Shown in pieces: positions 27,037 to 36,537 of a stretch of DNA of 64,000 bases. This DNA comes from Sporolactobacillus sp. THM7-4 (GTDB taxonomy: Bacteria > Bacillota > Bacilli > Bacillales > Sporolactobacillaceae). A model generated the notes under the pieces. It worked only from the letters and a program-made list of their open reading frames with translations. It ran no database searches and was not told where the DNA came from. Position 1 is the first letter of the stretch. The number at the start of each line of letters is the position of its first letter. The DNA lies in the NCBI RefSeq assembly GCF_004153165.1, contig NZ_SEMD01000001.1, forward strand, positions 248,001 to 312,000, read 5' to 3'. Position numbers and translations under genes: made by a program.

Positions 27037-27690
27037 ATGACATTAACGCCTTATATCACGGTCATGCATGAAGCTGTTCATGAAATTGAGATTCGGCGGT
27101 CCCGTTTCATTGCCAGTGTTTTTCCTGTTTCTTCAGAGGAGAAGGCTGCTCAGGCAATCGAATCCAAACGCAGAGAACACTGGAAAGCCAATCACAATTG
27201 TTTCGCCTATATAATCGGGGAGAATCAGGCAGTCCAGAAAGCGAGCGATGACGGCGAACCCAGTGGAACGGCGGGCGTGCCTATCCTTGAGGTATTGAAG
27301 AAGCGCCGCCTGCGTGATGTACTCGTTGTCGTCACCCGTTATTTTGGCGGGATCAAGCTTGGTGCCGGGGGTCTGATCCGGGCATACGCTCATACGACAA
27401 GTGCGGGCCTTGCTGCTGCGGAAGTTGTTGAACAGGTTCCTTCAGATTTATGGCGGGTTACCGTTGATTATCCACTAAGCGGCGCTCTCGACAACCAGCT
27501 GAGGGAGTCTTCCTATTTAATTAAGGATATCCATTATACCGACAAAGTGCAATTCGACGTGTACACACGTCAGGAAGAGAGCAAAATCTTTGCCTCATGG
27601 ATCACCGAACAGACAAACGCCAGGGCTGTTCTTGAAAAAATGGCTGAAACCTATCTTCAGAAAAAGGTGACGGAGCCCTTCAACAAATAA
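27037..27690 (+). CDS. yvyE: YigZ/IMPACT family protein YvyE
   Basis: A 217-residue protein of the UPF0029/IMPACT family. The signature is KASDDGEPSGTAGVPIL (near residues 69-85) followed by VVVTRYFGGIKLGAGGLIRAY. A C-terminal DUF1949 domain follows. The biochemical role is not settled; eukaryotic IMPACT acts in translation control. The ATG follows AAGGAG. Position between degS and an LCP gene near tagO matches B. subtilis. Confidence 0.94.
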   Translation: MTLTPYITVMHEAVHEIEIRRSRFIASVFPVSSEEKAAQAIESKRREHWKANHNCFAYIIGENQAVQKASDDGEPSGTAGVPILEVLKKRRLRDVLVVVTRYFGGIKLGAGGLIRAYAHTTSAGLAAAEVVEQVPSDLWRVTVDYPLSGALDNQLRESSYLIKDIHYTDKVQFDVYTRQEESKIFASWITEQTNARAVLEKMAETYLQKKVTEPFNK

Positions 27691-27914
27691 AAAAACTGTC
27701 GAACTTGCTTTAATTCTGGGATATTCTTTCTCTTTTTGATAATTTTGACGAATAAACGTTTTTTTCCATTGTACCTGCCTTTTGACTCCGGTAAAATAGA
27801 ATCAATGTGAACATAATGCTTAAAAAATGCTAATAACTTATTTACAGGATGAAAGACACGGTCACTTCGTTGCTTATCTATGAAAAGTCGCACTCATTGA
27901 AGGAGAATAATTGA

Positions 27915-29033
27915 ATGGTAGTTAGCAGACAGGAACATCAGAAATATAATAAACGCCGGAAGCGAATGAGAATCTGGCTAATCGCTTTAGTTACTGTGCT
28001 TATTCTGGCCAGTTCTGCCGTCGCCTACGGTGCTTACCTGACCAATAAGCTGAAACACGTTACTGACAGCGCCAATAATGAATTGACGCGCGGGGATAAG
28101 TCGACTCTGCGCCAGGGAAAAGTCGATCCTGTGAAAGACAATTTTTCGATTCTTTTTATGGGGATTGACAAACGGAAGAATGAACCCAGCAGGTCCGACG
28201 CTCTGATTCTGGCAACATTTAATCATGACACGAAGCAAGTAAAGATGGTCAGCATTCCCCGGGACTCCAGAGCTCAGATTATTGACCCGACACACAAACA
28301 TCAATATGGTTATTCTAAAATCACTCATGCCCACGCATACGGCGATACAAATGGAGGACTCGGACCGGATTACACCATCGCAACCGTAGAGAATTTATTC
28401 AGGGTCCCGGTCGATTATTACGTACAGATCGACTTCCAGGCGTTCGTTAAAATTATTGACGCGCTCGGCGGAATTAAAATGGATGTTCCTGTTAAACTGG
28501 TCACCTCAAACAGTACAGATCAGAAAGGAAAAAACGCCATTGTTCTTAATCCGGGTGTGCAGACTCTGAACGGAGAACAGGCACTTTCTCTCGTCCGTAA
28601 CCGCAAGTCCCCCGGATCAGGCGGCGACTTTGGCCGCGGGAGACGTCAGATGGAAATGATAAAAGCGATTGTGAAAAAGAGTGCCTCCCTTTCCTCAGTT
28701 ACCAAATACGGCAGTGTCATCGATTCTCTTCACGGCCATATTGAAACGAACCTGACTTTTGGCCAGCTGCTCAGTCTGCGCAACTACGCCGGCTCGCTGT
28801 CGGGAATCGACACGATGCAGTTAAAAGGAACTGACGACTATATCGACGGTATCTACTATTACTCTCTGAACAACAGCTATCTTCAGAAAGTCAGAACTGA
28901 TCTTAGTAACCAGCTTGGCATCACCCCTTCTGAGGTAAATGCCAATACAACAACTCAATCCGATTCCGGAGCTTCCGGAAATACAGGCGGACTTTACCCG
29001 GCTGCCAGCGGCTCATCGAACAACACGAAATAA
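27915..29033 (+). CDS. LCP family (LytR-CpsA-Psr) wall polymer ligase
   Basis: A 372-residue type II membrane protein: basic N-terminus, one transmembrane helix (about 20-42), then the LCP domain. Key motifs are GIDKRKNEPSRSDALIL, VSIPRDSR and the RNRKSPGSGGDFGRGRRQ block with the conserved arginines. The C-terminal tail is Ser/Thr/Gly-rich. LCP enzymes transfer teichoic-acid-type polymers from lipid carriers to peptidoglycan outside the membrane. It is near tagO, the first enzyme of that pathway, and takes the place of B. subtilis lytR/tagU. The ATG follows GAAGGAG. Confidence 0.92.
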   Translation: MVVSRQEHQKYNKRRKRMRIWLIALVTVLILASSAVAYGAYLTNKLKHVTDSANNELTRGDKSTLRQGKVDPVKDNFSILFMGIDKRKNEPSRSDALILATFNHDTKQVKMVSIPRDSRAQIIDPTHKHQYGYSKITHAHAYGDTNGGLGPDYTIATVENLFRVPVDYYVQIDFQAFVKIIDALGGIKMDVPVKLVTSNSTDQKGKNAIVLNPGVQTLNGEQALSLVRNRKSPGSGGDFGRGRRQMEMIKAIVKKSASLSSVTKYGSVIDSLHGHIETNLTFGQLLSLRNYAGSLSGIDTMQLKGTDDYIDGIYYYSLNNSYLQKVRTDLSNQLGITPSEVNANTTTQSDSGASGNTGGLYPAASGSSNNTK

Positions 29034-29071
29034 TTTAAACTCGATAATTTCAGGTGATTAAATCGGAAATA

Positions 29072-29120
29072 GTTGCTCCGAATCCGGGAATAGTTGCTCC
29101 GAATCCGGAAACAGTTGCTC
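29072..29120. repeat. Short GTTGCTCCGAATCCGG array (three units)
   Basis: Units at 29072, 29093 and 29114, spaced 21 bases and matching the large array at 21881. Both arrays end with GTTGCTC followed by an AAAGGC-containing, GC-rich tail (ctcgcgga or ctcacgga), which suggests a defined element boundary. Confidence 0.8.
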
Positions 29121-29240
29121 AAAAGGCAAAGGCTCACGGACCGCTTGCGGAAAATGTCCGCCCGTCGCGGAAATCAGCATCCAGACTCAGCAAGTCTTTA
29201 TAGAAAACTTTTCACTCTCCATTAATTAATAAGAATGATA

Positions 29241-29275
29241 AAACACCCGGGTGAGCGTTCCCCGGGTGTTTATTA
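29241..29275 (+). terminator. Terminator after the LCP gene
   Basis: AACACCCGGG and CCCGGGTGTT form a strong stem with a short loop, followed by TTATTAT. It ends the yvyE/LCP side before the convergent tagO gene. Confidence 0.8.
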
Positions 29276-29474
29276 TGTTATTCATGTGATTGAGACGGAT
29301 CCGATTTGATTAACCCACCCATCCTGTCGCTCTTTCGGATGAAAACAGGTAAATGGCTGAATCAACGGAACAAGGCGTCTCTTATCTTTCGATTCAACGC
29401 CAACTGTAAGTGCCATCGCTGCACCTCACATCCATCAGCTCCATTTCATACATTCCTGATACATTCCTGAATGC

Positions 29475-29504
29475 AAAAAAGCCGGAGTATCAGCTTCTCC
29501 GACT
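29475..29504 (-). terminator. Terminator after tagO
   Basis: On the minus strand GTCGGAG and CTCCGGC flank a nine-base loop, then six T residues. It lies about 105 bases after the tagO stop. A second short hairpin cannot be excluded. Confidence 0.75.
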
Positions 29505-29609
29505 TCGTTTTCAGGTATTAGAGATAATTGCGACCGGACCGTATCGAGAGGATCCGAATTTCGCTTCTGAAGGATTTTATGCTCAGTCCCTATTATTCTA
29601 CGCCCTGCT

Positions 29610-30665
29610 TCATTTTACTTTTCCAAGACTCATAATCCGTTTATATGCATTAAGCAGAGGTTTATAATTAGCACTTACAAGGCCGACAATTTCAACAACC
29701 AGTTCGATGGTGAACATGACCAAAACAATGATCAGCAGCGATCCGAGCAGTGTTGAACTCGACAGCAAAATGGCTGCCAGCGCAAACATTGCACTCATGC
29801 CGTAGATCAGTGTAACGGTCTGCCTCTGTGAAAATCCGAAGCGGAGAAGGCAGTGATGGAGGTGTGATTTATCCGGCGCGGACAACGGTTTCTTATTGAC
29901 CATTCTGCGGACAATCGCAAAGAGTGTATCCGAAATCGGCACGGCCAGTATGATGATCGGAACAACGAGTGAAAACAGAGTGATGTTCTTGAATCCAAGC
30001 AATGCCAGTACCGAAATAATGTAACCGAGAAAATAGGCTCCCGAGTCGCCCATGAAAATTTTCGCCGGGTGAAAGTTAAAAGGCAGGAATCCCAGTGTAC
30101 TGCCGAGCAGCACCGTGCTGACCGTGAATACGAACATGTTCCCTTCAGTCAGCGACAGTCCGGCAATCGTCAGCAGCACGATACTGGAAACTCCGGCCGC
30201 CAGTCCGTCAAGTCCGTCAATTAAATTGATCGCGTTGGTAATCCCCATAATCCAAAGCAGAGTCAGAGGAACGCTCAGCCAATTAAGATAAAGAACACCA
30301 TCGAATGGCAAATTAATAAAAGCGACGCTGATTCCGCCATTAACGATAACCAATGCGGCAAAAAAATGCGCTACGATCTTTACCTTTGCAGACAGGGAAT
30401 AAAGGTCATCCAAAATCCCCGTAATGATAATAATGATGCTTCCAAGCAGAAGCGGAACGGTAAAACTACTTTCCGGCCAAAGCACAAGCATGCCGGTGAT
30501 AAATGCCAGATAAATAGCTACACCGCCCATTCGAGGCATAATGTGTGTATGCACTTTCCGGGCATTGGGAACATCTGTTGCTCCGATCCGGATCGCAAGC
30601 TTTTTAACAAGTGGAGTCAGTCCAAATGCGATTAGAAAACAAATGAAAAACATCAAATAGATCAT
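29610..30665 (-). CDS. tagO: Undecaprenyl-phosphate GlcNAc-1-phosphate transferase TagO
   Basis: A 351-residue polytopic membrane enzyme of the MraY/WecA family with about ten transmembrane helices. Motifs: KVHTHIMPRMGG near residue 40, the NLIDGLDGLAAG loop, FMGDSGAYFLG, and the DKSHLHHCLLRFG cytosolic loop. It puts GlcNAc-1-phosphate on undecaprenyl phosphate, the first step of wall teichoic acid synthesis. I chose ATG 30665 (MIYLMFF) with AAGGCGG upstream; a longer frame starts with a polar stretch that is not part of the family. Confidence 0.93.
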   Translation of the reverse strand: MIYLMFFICFLIAFGLTPLVKKLAIRIGATDVPNARKVHTHIMPRMGGVAIYLAFITGMLVLWPESSFTVPLLLGSIIIIITGILDDLYSLSAKVKIVAHFFAALVIVNGGISVAFINLPFDGVLYLNWLSVPLTLLWIMGITNAINLIDGLDGLAAGVSSIVLLTIAGLSLTEGNMFVFTVSTVLLGSTLGFLPFNFHPAKIFMGDSGAYFLGYIISVLALLGFKNITLFSLVVPIIILAVPISDTLFAIVRRMVNKKPLSAPDKSHLHHCLLRFGFSQRQTVTLIYGMSAMFALAAILLSSSTLLGSLLIIVLVMFTIELVVEIVGLVSANYKPLLNAYKRIMSLGKVK

Positions 30666-30766
30666 GATGCCAGACCGCCTTATGTTATGATTTTCTGGTT
30701 TATGTTCCGAATGCCATACTTTTCCATTTCTTACGTCATTGTCTATAAATCTTACTACCAAGGGAC

Positions 30767-30795
30767 ATTATAACACATTGTAAACTCAGCAAGAA
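30767..30795 (-). promoter_or_regulatory. SigA-type promoter of tagO
   Basis: TTCTTG (30795-30790), 17 bases, then TATAAT (30772-30767) on the minus strand, about 100 bases before the tagO start. The rest of the 335-bp region up to pepP has a REP-like GGGGACAGAC string at 30845 and no gene. Confidence 0.5.
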
Positions 30796-31000
30796 TAATT
30801 TCTTAATAATTGCTTTAATAATAGTTTACAATCTTTCCGTGGTACGGGGACAGACTTTGGTATTTTTTTGACTTTTTTATTTGAGAGTCGTATGGGCCTG
30901 CGAATCGAATCTGTCATGGACATCTCCAATCAGCGACTTCCTCTCGTTAAAATGTTAGAATAAGGAAGGAATGACATTCATTCGAGAAGGAAGGATTTGC

Positions 31001-32269
31001 ATGGATAAAAGCTTTTTTATTCGCAACCGCAACAAGCTCTATGATACGCTTGAGGATCAATCGTTGACAATTCTTTTCGCCGGCGAGGCCGCTCACAAGT
31101 CGGCCGATGAATCCTACCCGTTCTACCCCAACCGTAACTTCTACTATATGACCGGAATTACCGAACCCAAAGTCGTTTTTGTTGCGACAAAGTTCGGTGG
31201 TAAGGTCAGCGAAACACTTTTCATCCAGCGCGCCGACCCATGGATGGCCAGATGGGTCGGTGAAACGATTACTCCTGATGAGGCAAAAGAAGTATCCGGT
31301 GTTGAAAATATTGAACTTCTGGAAAAACTGGAAAGCTTTATTCGCTCGCAGCTTGACAACCGGGTATACAAGCATCTTTATGCCGATCTTGAAGCGAAAT
31401 CGTGGGAATTTCCGGCAAAACCGGCCAACAAGTTCGCTGCCGAAGCGGTAACCGCTTACCCTTATCTTTCCATCCATAACCTCTATCCGGTGATCAGCGA
31501 CCTCCGTGTTATCAAATCGGAGGAAGAAATCGAACGGATCAGAGAAGCCGGCAAAATCACGGCAGACGGAATCAAATACATCCTGGCCAATGCAAAACCG
31601 GGGATGAAAGAATACGAAATTGAAGCGTTTTTCAACTTTGTACTTAAAAGCCGTGGTGTCACGGAATTTGCCTTCCCTACGATTCTTGCAAGCGGCTATA
31701 ACGGAACTGTGCTTCACTACTCAGCCAATACCGGCACGGCGGAAGACGGCAGCCTTGTTCTGCTCGATCTGGGTGCCCAGTATCAATATTATAACGGAGA
31801 CATCAGCTATACCTTCCCGGTCAACGGACGATTTACTGAACGGCAGAAGACAATCTATAATATTGTCCTTCGCTGCAATCAGGAAGTCACAAAAAGGGTT
31901 AAGCCGGGCATTCCGTATACTGATCTGAATGACTTCACCATTCAATTCTTCACTGAAGAACTGCTGAAAATCGGGTTGATCCAAAAGCCGGAAGAGCTGA
32001 CAAAATACTATTTCCACCATGTCAGCCATTCTCTCGGCCTCGATACACACGATGTCGGTTCGTATCGCACCGACATTCTCAGGCCGGGTGAAGTGATCAC
32101 GAACGAACCGGGACTATATATTCCCGAAGAAAGCATCGGTATCCGGATCGAAGACGATGTGCTGGTTACAAACGACGGTTATGAAGTGCTGACGACCGGC
32201 CTGCCGAGAACCGTCGAGGAAATCGAGAGCTTCATGGCCGAACACAACAAAAATATAAAAAACAAATGA
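31001..32269 (+). CDS. pepP: Xaa-Pro aminopeptidase (M24B, aminopeptidase P type)
   Basis: A 423-residue cytosolic metallopeptidase. The AMP_N domain (residues 1-150) has NRNFYYMTGI. The pita-bread catalytic domain carries the metal ligands: Asp in LVLLDLGAQY, Asp in YNGDISYTFP, His in HHVSHSLGLDTHD, Glu in TNEPGLYIPEE and Glu in IRIEDDVLVT. It removes N-terminal residues next to proline. I chose ATG 31001 after GAAGGAAGGA; an in-frame upstream start at 30971 precedes that site. It stands as a single gene followed by an aldo/keto reductase. Confidence 0.93.
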   Translation: MDKSFFIRNRNKLYDTLEDQSLTILFAGEAAHKSADESYPFYPNRNFYYMTGITEPKVVFVATKFGGKVSETLFIQRADPWMARWVGETITPDEAKEVSGVENIELLEKLESFIRSQLDNRVYKHLYADLEAKSWEFPAKPANKFAAEAVTAYPYLSIHNLYPVISDLRVIKSEEEIERIREAGKITADGIKYILANAKPGMKEYEIEAFFNFVLKSRGVTEFAFPTILASGYNGTVLHYSANTGTAEDGSLVLLDLGAQYQYYNGDISYTFPVNGRFTERQKTIYNIVLRCNQEVTKRVKPGIPYTDLNDFTIQFFTEELLKIGLIQKPEELTKYYFHHVSHSLGLDTHDVGSYRTDILRPGEVITNEPGLYIPEESIGIRIEDDVLVTNDGYEVLTTGLPRTVEEIESFMAEHNKNIKNK

Positions 32270-32359
32270 TGCCGAGTCTTCATTTTTCATATACTCGATT
32301 CCAATCTGTTATCTTTGATACAATGATACAATTTATTTTTATATAAGGAGGCTTTCTTA

Positions 32360-33304
32360 GTGAAGTATCGTCATCTTGGAAACACGGGGCTCAAAGTCAG
32401 TACTGTGAGCCTTGGCAGCTGGCTGACTTATGGAGGTTATGTGGGAAACGAGAATGCGAAGAATACCATTCTTAAAGCTTATGATCTGGGAATCAACTTT
32501 TTTGATACCGCGAATGTGTACATGCGTGGTGAAGCCGAGAAAGTCGTCGGCAAAGCAATCAAAGCCTTCAGGCGTGACTCGATTGTCCTTTCAACAAAGG
32601 TGTTTTTCCCGATGGGTGACGGACCGAACGATCGTGGTCTATCGAGAAAACATATCATGGAACAGGCCGAAGCAAGCCTTAAGCGGCTCGATGTTGACTA
32701 TATCGATCTCTACTATTGCCACCGTTTTGATCCGGAAACCCCCATCGAAGAAACGCTGCGTGCTTTTGACGACCTGATTCATCAGGGAAAGGTCAATTAT
32801 ATCGGTGTCAGTGAGTGGACGGCGGCACAAATCACAGAAGCCGCACACATTGCTGACGAAAAACTGCTCAATCATTTCGTCGCCAATCAGTCGCATTACA
32901 ATATGCTCCACCGCGACATTGAAAATGAAGTCATTCCCGCAAGCAAGGCACACGGAGTCAGCCAGGTTTGCTGGTCGCCGCTTGCTCAGGGCGTCCTGAC
33001 CGGCAAGTATCAATCAGTTAACGATGCTCCTGCAGGCAGTCGAGCGGCAGAAAACAAAGGATCGATCCACAGCTTTCTGACCGAAGAGAATCTGAATAAA
33101 GTCGCTCAGCTGAAAAAAATTGCCAGCGAACTCGGAATCACGATGGCTCAGCTTGCTCTCGCCTGGATTCTTCGTCAGGACAACGTGGCCAGTACCGTTG
33201 TCGGCGCCAGCCGTCCGGACCAGATTGTCGACAATGCCAGAGCAGCCGACATTTCCCTTGAATCGGAAACACTTGACCAAATTGAAAACATCCTGAATGC
33301 CTGA
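32360..33304 (+). CDS. Aldo/keto reductase (voltage-gated K+ channel beta-subunit-like)
   Basis: A 314-residue TIM-barrel NADPH oxidoreductase. It opens KYRHLGNTGLKVSTVSLGSW. The catalytic tetrad Asp-Tyr-Lys-His is seen in FFDTANVYMRGEAE, STKVFF and YYCHRFDPETP. The GVSEWTAAQI and CWSPLAQGVLTGKY motifs place it with the AKR6/YhdN group. The physiological substrate is unknown. The start is GTG 32360 with AAGGAGG eight bases upstream. No signal peptide. Confidence 0.9.
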   Translation: MKYRHLGNTGLKVSTVSLGSWLTYGGYVGNENAKNTILKAYDLGINFFDTANVYMRGEAEKVVGKAIKAFRRDSIVLSTKVFFPMGDGPNDRGLSRKHIMEQAEASLKRLDVDYIDLYYCHRFDPETPIEETLRAFDDLIHQGKVNYIGVSEWTAAQITEAAHIADEKLLNHFVANQSHYNMLHRDIENEVIPASKAHGVSQVCWSPLAQGVLTGKYQSVNDAPAGSRAAENKGSIHSFLTEENLNKVAQLKKIASELGITMAQLALAWILRQDNVASTVVGASRPDQIVDNARAADISLESETLDQIENILNA

Positions 33305-33564
33305 ACCGTTCTTTAATGCCGGATCCGGCGGAGCTGCCGCGGGACCCGGCATTTTCATCCCGTTTTGCTCTGTGCCAATCAGCAGTTAAGGCACGGAATT
33401 CAACGTGCACGCCGAACGGAATTAAACCAGGAACCAAAGCCGGGAGGCCTGTAAATCGCATATTTGGAAATGTCCTTTTCCCCCGGCAGATCATATCATC
33501 TATTTCTCACGATGAATAGGCTTTGAACCGTAAAATTTTATACGTTCGGGAAGGATGTGAAGAA

Positions 33565-34722
33565 ATGAACGGGAAAATTAAAAAAGTAGTGATTGCACCA
33601 GATTCATTTAAGGAATGTCTGACCGCGCTCGAGGCGGCTGAAGCTATAAAAGAAGGCCTGAAAACCGTATGGCCGAATGCTGAGTATGTAACTGTTCCGA
33701 TGGCTGATGGAGGCGAAGGAACCGTCCAATCGCTGATCGATGCGACACATGGCAAGTTGATAAAAAAACAAGTAACCGGACCAACGGGTAAGCCGGTTCA
33801 GGGATTCTTCGGTCTTCTTGGAGACGCAGAGACGGCTGTTATCGAGATGGCCGCTGCAGCAGGACTTGATTATGTGCCCGCCCCCGAGCGCAATCCGCTT
33901 CGAGCAACAACATTCGGTGTAGGGGAATTAATCAGCGCCGCGCTTGATCTCGGTGTCAAACGAATCATTCTCGGACTCGGCGGCAGCGCGACTAATGATG
34001 GAGGCTGCGGGATGGCTCAGGCACTCGGAGCCGGACTGTTCGACAAAACCGGGAGGCCGATTAATCAAGGCGGTGCAGCACTTAACGAACTTGAATCAAT
34101 CAACATGTCCGGGTTTGACAAAAGACTGTCGGAAGTCGAAGTTAAAATCGCAACTGATGTCACAAATCCCCTGACAGGCAATCAAGGTGCTTCCGCTGTT
34201 TTCGGTCCGCAGAAAGGCGCATCACGAGCAGACGTCACGCTTCTTGACCATGCGCTTAAACATTTTGCCGATGTTGTCAAACGGGATCTCGGGCGCGACA
34301 TTGATCAGGTACCCGGAGCAGGTGCAGCCGGAGGTCTGGGTGCCGGCGCCCTCTGTTTTCTGAATGGTACAATCCACCCGGGTATTGATCTCGTTATTCA
34401 GGCGACGAATCTTGAGGAAAAGCTCAGGGACGCAGCGCTTGTCATTACCGGTGAAGGGAGGATCGACAGTCAGACCATCTACGGGAAAACCCCCGTCGGA
34501 GTCGCGCGCAGCGCGAAAAAATTCGGAATTCCGGTGATCGGTCTTGCAGGATCTCTATCCAGCGACTGCGCGGTCGTCCACCAGCATGGGATCGACGCGC
34601 TTTTTTCCATTGTGCCCGGGGCTGTTTCCCTGGGCGAGGCCCTGAGAACCGCACGATTCAATCTGAAGTTAACCGCTGAAAATGTGGCCAGAGTCTGGGA
34701 AATGGCTCAACCTTCAGATTAA
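33565..34722 (+). CDS. Glycerate kinase (GarK/GlxK type)
   Basis: A 385-residue class I glycerate kinase. Signature segments: IAPDSFKECLTALEAAEAI at the start, PMADGGEGT near residue 45, GLGGSATNDGGCGMAQALGA, and PGAGAAGGLGAG. It phosphorylates D-glycerate with ATP, feeding lower glycolysis. I chose ATG 33565 after GGAAGGATG; a longer frame begins 42 bases upstream without a site. It is followed by a strong terminator, so it is a single-gene unit. Confidence 0.93.
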   Translation: MNGKIKKVVIAPDSFKECLTALEAAEAIKEGLKTVWPNAEYVTVPMADGGEGTVQSLIDATHGKLIKKQVTGPTGKPVQGFFGLLGDAETAVIEMAAAAGLDYVPAPERNPLRATTFGVGELISAALDLGVKRIILGLGGSATNDGGCGMAQALGAGLFDKTGRPINQGGAALNELESINMSGFDKRLSEVEVKIATDVTNPLTGNQGASAVFGPQKGASRADVTLLDHALKHFADVVKRDLGRDIDQVPGAGAAGGLGAGALCFLNGTIHPGIDLVIQATNLEEKLRDAALVITGEGRIDSQTIYGKTPVGVARSAKKFGIPVIGLAGSLSSDCAVVHQHGIDALFSIVPGAVSLGEALRTARFNLKLTAENVARVWEMAQPSD

Positions 34723-34756
34723 TCAATGTTATATATTATAGCTGCTAAAGATCAGC

Positions 34757-34787
34757 AAAAAAGCCGGGTTGCTTTTCCCCGGCTTTT
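34757..34787 (+). terminator. Terminator after glycerate kinase
   Basis: AAAAGCCGGG and CCCCGGCTTTT form a stem with T-rich ends on both strands, so it may also serve the convergent SGNH-like gene. Confidence 0.8.
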
Positions 34788-34841
34788 CTATTGATACCAT
34801 TTTTTAATAAAAGTCTGCCTTTTTACATCGACATGGATCAT

Positions 34842-35642
34842 TTATTTTGCCAATCCCCATTTTTTACTTATATAATCTGTCCAGATTTTTTGTCCCGCCT
34901 GGTTCATCGTGTAACCATCTGCGCCGACTACCTGAATGCGCTCCTTACCTTTCGGCCACCTGGAAAGATAATCAAGCTCAGTAATTCCCTGCTTATCGGT
35001 ATAATGGATTAAGTCATCAATCCGCTGATTAATATAATCCTCCTGTGAAGAATAATCAGGCGGAGAAACAAAAAACGCTGCGTCTGGATATTTCAGACTG
35101 ATCTTCTCCTCAAAAAGGCTGATCACGCTGTTCGTATCATCCGTACTGACCCTGTGATCATCATTATAGAGAAGCGGCGTATAAATAATGACATCCGGTT
35201 TGCCGTTCACCTTTTGAAACAGATCCTGAATCTTTGCCTGATTCAGATCCAGCGACGTCTCCTTTCCTAAATCGTTGGCGGTCACTTTAAAAAACATCTC
35301 CCCAAATGTTTTGTCCAGCTGATTTTGCAGCCGGATAGCCAGTCCCTGGACATTTTCACTGCCGACCATCACGACCTGCACCTGCCCGCTCGTCCTGAGT
35401 GCCCGGTTCGCCGCTTTTTGTACAGGCTTCGGCAGCCTCGCTATGTGATCCCTGATGCTTTTCCCGGATGAAACAGACTGCTCAAAACCGCCGTCCTGCT
35501 GAGTATCAGAGACTTTTTGAACACCCGTCACCTGTGCCCGGCTGACTTTATGGTTCCAGTAAAAATTCCCGCCTGTGATGATTAAAAAACAAAGAATAAC
35601 GACAAAAATCGCCCAAAATCTTCTCAAATGTCTCACCTTCAC
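34842..35642 (-). CDS. SGNH/GDSL-hydrolase-like protein, membrane anchored
   Basis: A 266-residue protein with an N-terminal anchor (about residues 9-27) and an extracytoplasmic SGNH-like domain. The block-I strand reads VVMVGSENVQG where active enzymes have GDS, so the usual serine nucleophile motif is altered. Block III-like DVIIYTPLLYND and a C-terminal GADGYTMNQAGQKIW (where D-x-x-H is usual) remain recognisable. It may be a non-catalytic relative or use other residues. The 109-base gap to motB contains no obvious promoter. Family assignment is moderate. Confidence 0.65.
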   Translation of the reverse strand: MKVRHLRRFWAIFVVILCFLIITGGNFYWNHKVSRAQVTGVQKVSDTQQDGGFEQSVSSGKSIRDHIARLPKPVQKAANRALRTSGQVQVVMVGSENVQGLAIRLQNQLDKTFGEMFFKVTANDLGKETSLDLNQAKIQDLFQKVNGKPDVIIYTPLLYNDDHRVSTDDTNSVISLFEEKISLKYPDAAFFVSPPDYSSQEDYINQRIDDLIHYTDKQGITELDYLSRWPKGKERIQVVGADGYTMNQAGQKIWTDYISKKWGLAK

Positions 35643-35751
35643 TTAGCAAACATAGAGTCTATTTATGTAAAAAAGGATAATTTGCAAATGTTTTTTCAGC
35701 AAAACGGCTTCCCGTATAATTCAAAAATCATCTGCTTTAGGAATCAGACGG

Positions 35752-36537
35752 TTATTCCTGTTTATTCGGACTCTGCTCCCTCATAATGACGATATTCACC
35801 CGGCGATTCATCGCTTTATGGGCAGGTGTATCATTTTTTACAATCGGTTTATATTGACCGTAACCGGTAAAGTGGAACCGCGAAGGAGGGAGTTTATCCT
35901 TATGAATCAGATAGTTCATGACTTTCTGGGCGCGGACTCCTGACAGCTCCCAATTGGACCGGATCCGGGAATGTGAACCCCGGAACGGTGTATTATCGGT
36001 GTAACCTTCAACACTGACATCATTAGGAACTTCGTTTAAAATACCGCCGATTTGCTTCAGAACAGGCTCAGCATTCGGTTTGATGTCTGCCTTCCCCAGG
36101 TCAAAAAGAATTTTTTCCCGAAAAGTCAGCTGAATCCCTCTGGGCGTTTCAGCCAGAGACACGTTCGGACTGAGCTTATTCTCTTTGATGTACCGATCCA
36201 GTTTAAGATAAAGGGTATCCAGTTTTCTCTCATCGTTTTCCTTATTCTTTTGAGAAGACGGAAGGGATTTTTTTATCGCAGGAATCGTTGGCTTCGCCTG
36301 CCCCTGATCCGTATGTACGTAGCCCATTCCCTGAAGAATCGAGTTTCCCTGAAATGAAGATTTCAGAGAGGATACGAGCGCGTTAAACCGCTGATTTTCT
36401 ATCGAACTCATCGAGTACATGAGGACAAAAAAAACAAGCAGAAGTGTGATCAGGTCGGAGTAGGTCACCAGCCATCTGTCACTATTATCATGCGTGCTTA
36501 CCGTTTTAAACCGTCTCCGATTGCGCCGATTACTCAT
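35752..36537 (-). CDS. motB: Flagellar stator protein MotB
   Basis: A 261-residue stator subunit: cytosolic basic N-terminus, one transmembrane helix with the proton-accepting Asp28 in VTYSDLITLLLVFF, a plug/linker, and an OmpA-like peptidoglycan-binding domain (about 145-255) with VEGYTDNTPF and NWELSGVRAQ. I chose ATG 36537 with AGAGGT upstream; it overlaps motA by eight bases, so translation is coupled. Asp rather than a Na+-type pattern suggests proton use, which is inference. Confidence 0.96.
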   Translation of the reverse strand: MSNRRNRRRFKTVSTHDNSDRWLVTYSDLITLLLVFFVLMYSMSSIENQRFNALVSSLKSSFQGNSILQGMGYVHTDQGQAKPTIPAIKKSLPSSQKNKENDERKLDTLYLKLDRYIKENKLSPNVSLAETPRGIQLTFREKILFDLGKADIKPNAEPVLKQIGGILNEVPNDVSVEGYTDNTPFRGSHSRIRSNWELSGVRAQKVMNYLIHKDKLPPSRFHFTGYGQYKPIVKNDTPAHKAMNRRVNIVIMREQSPNKQE

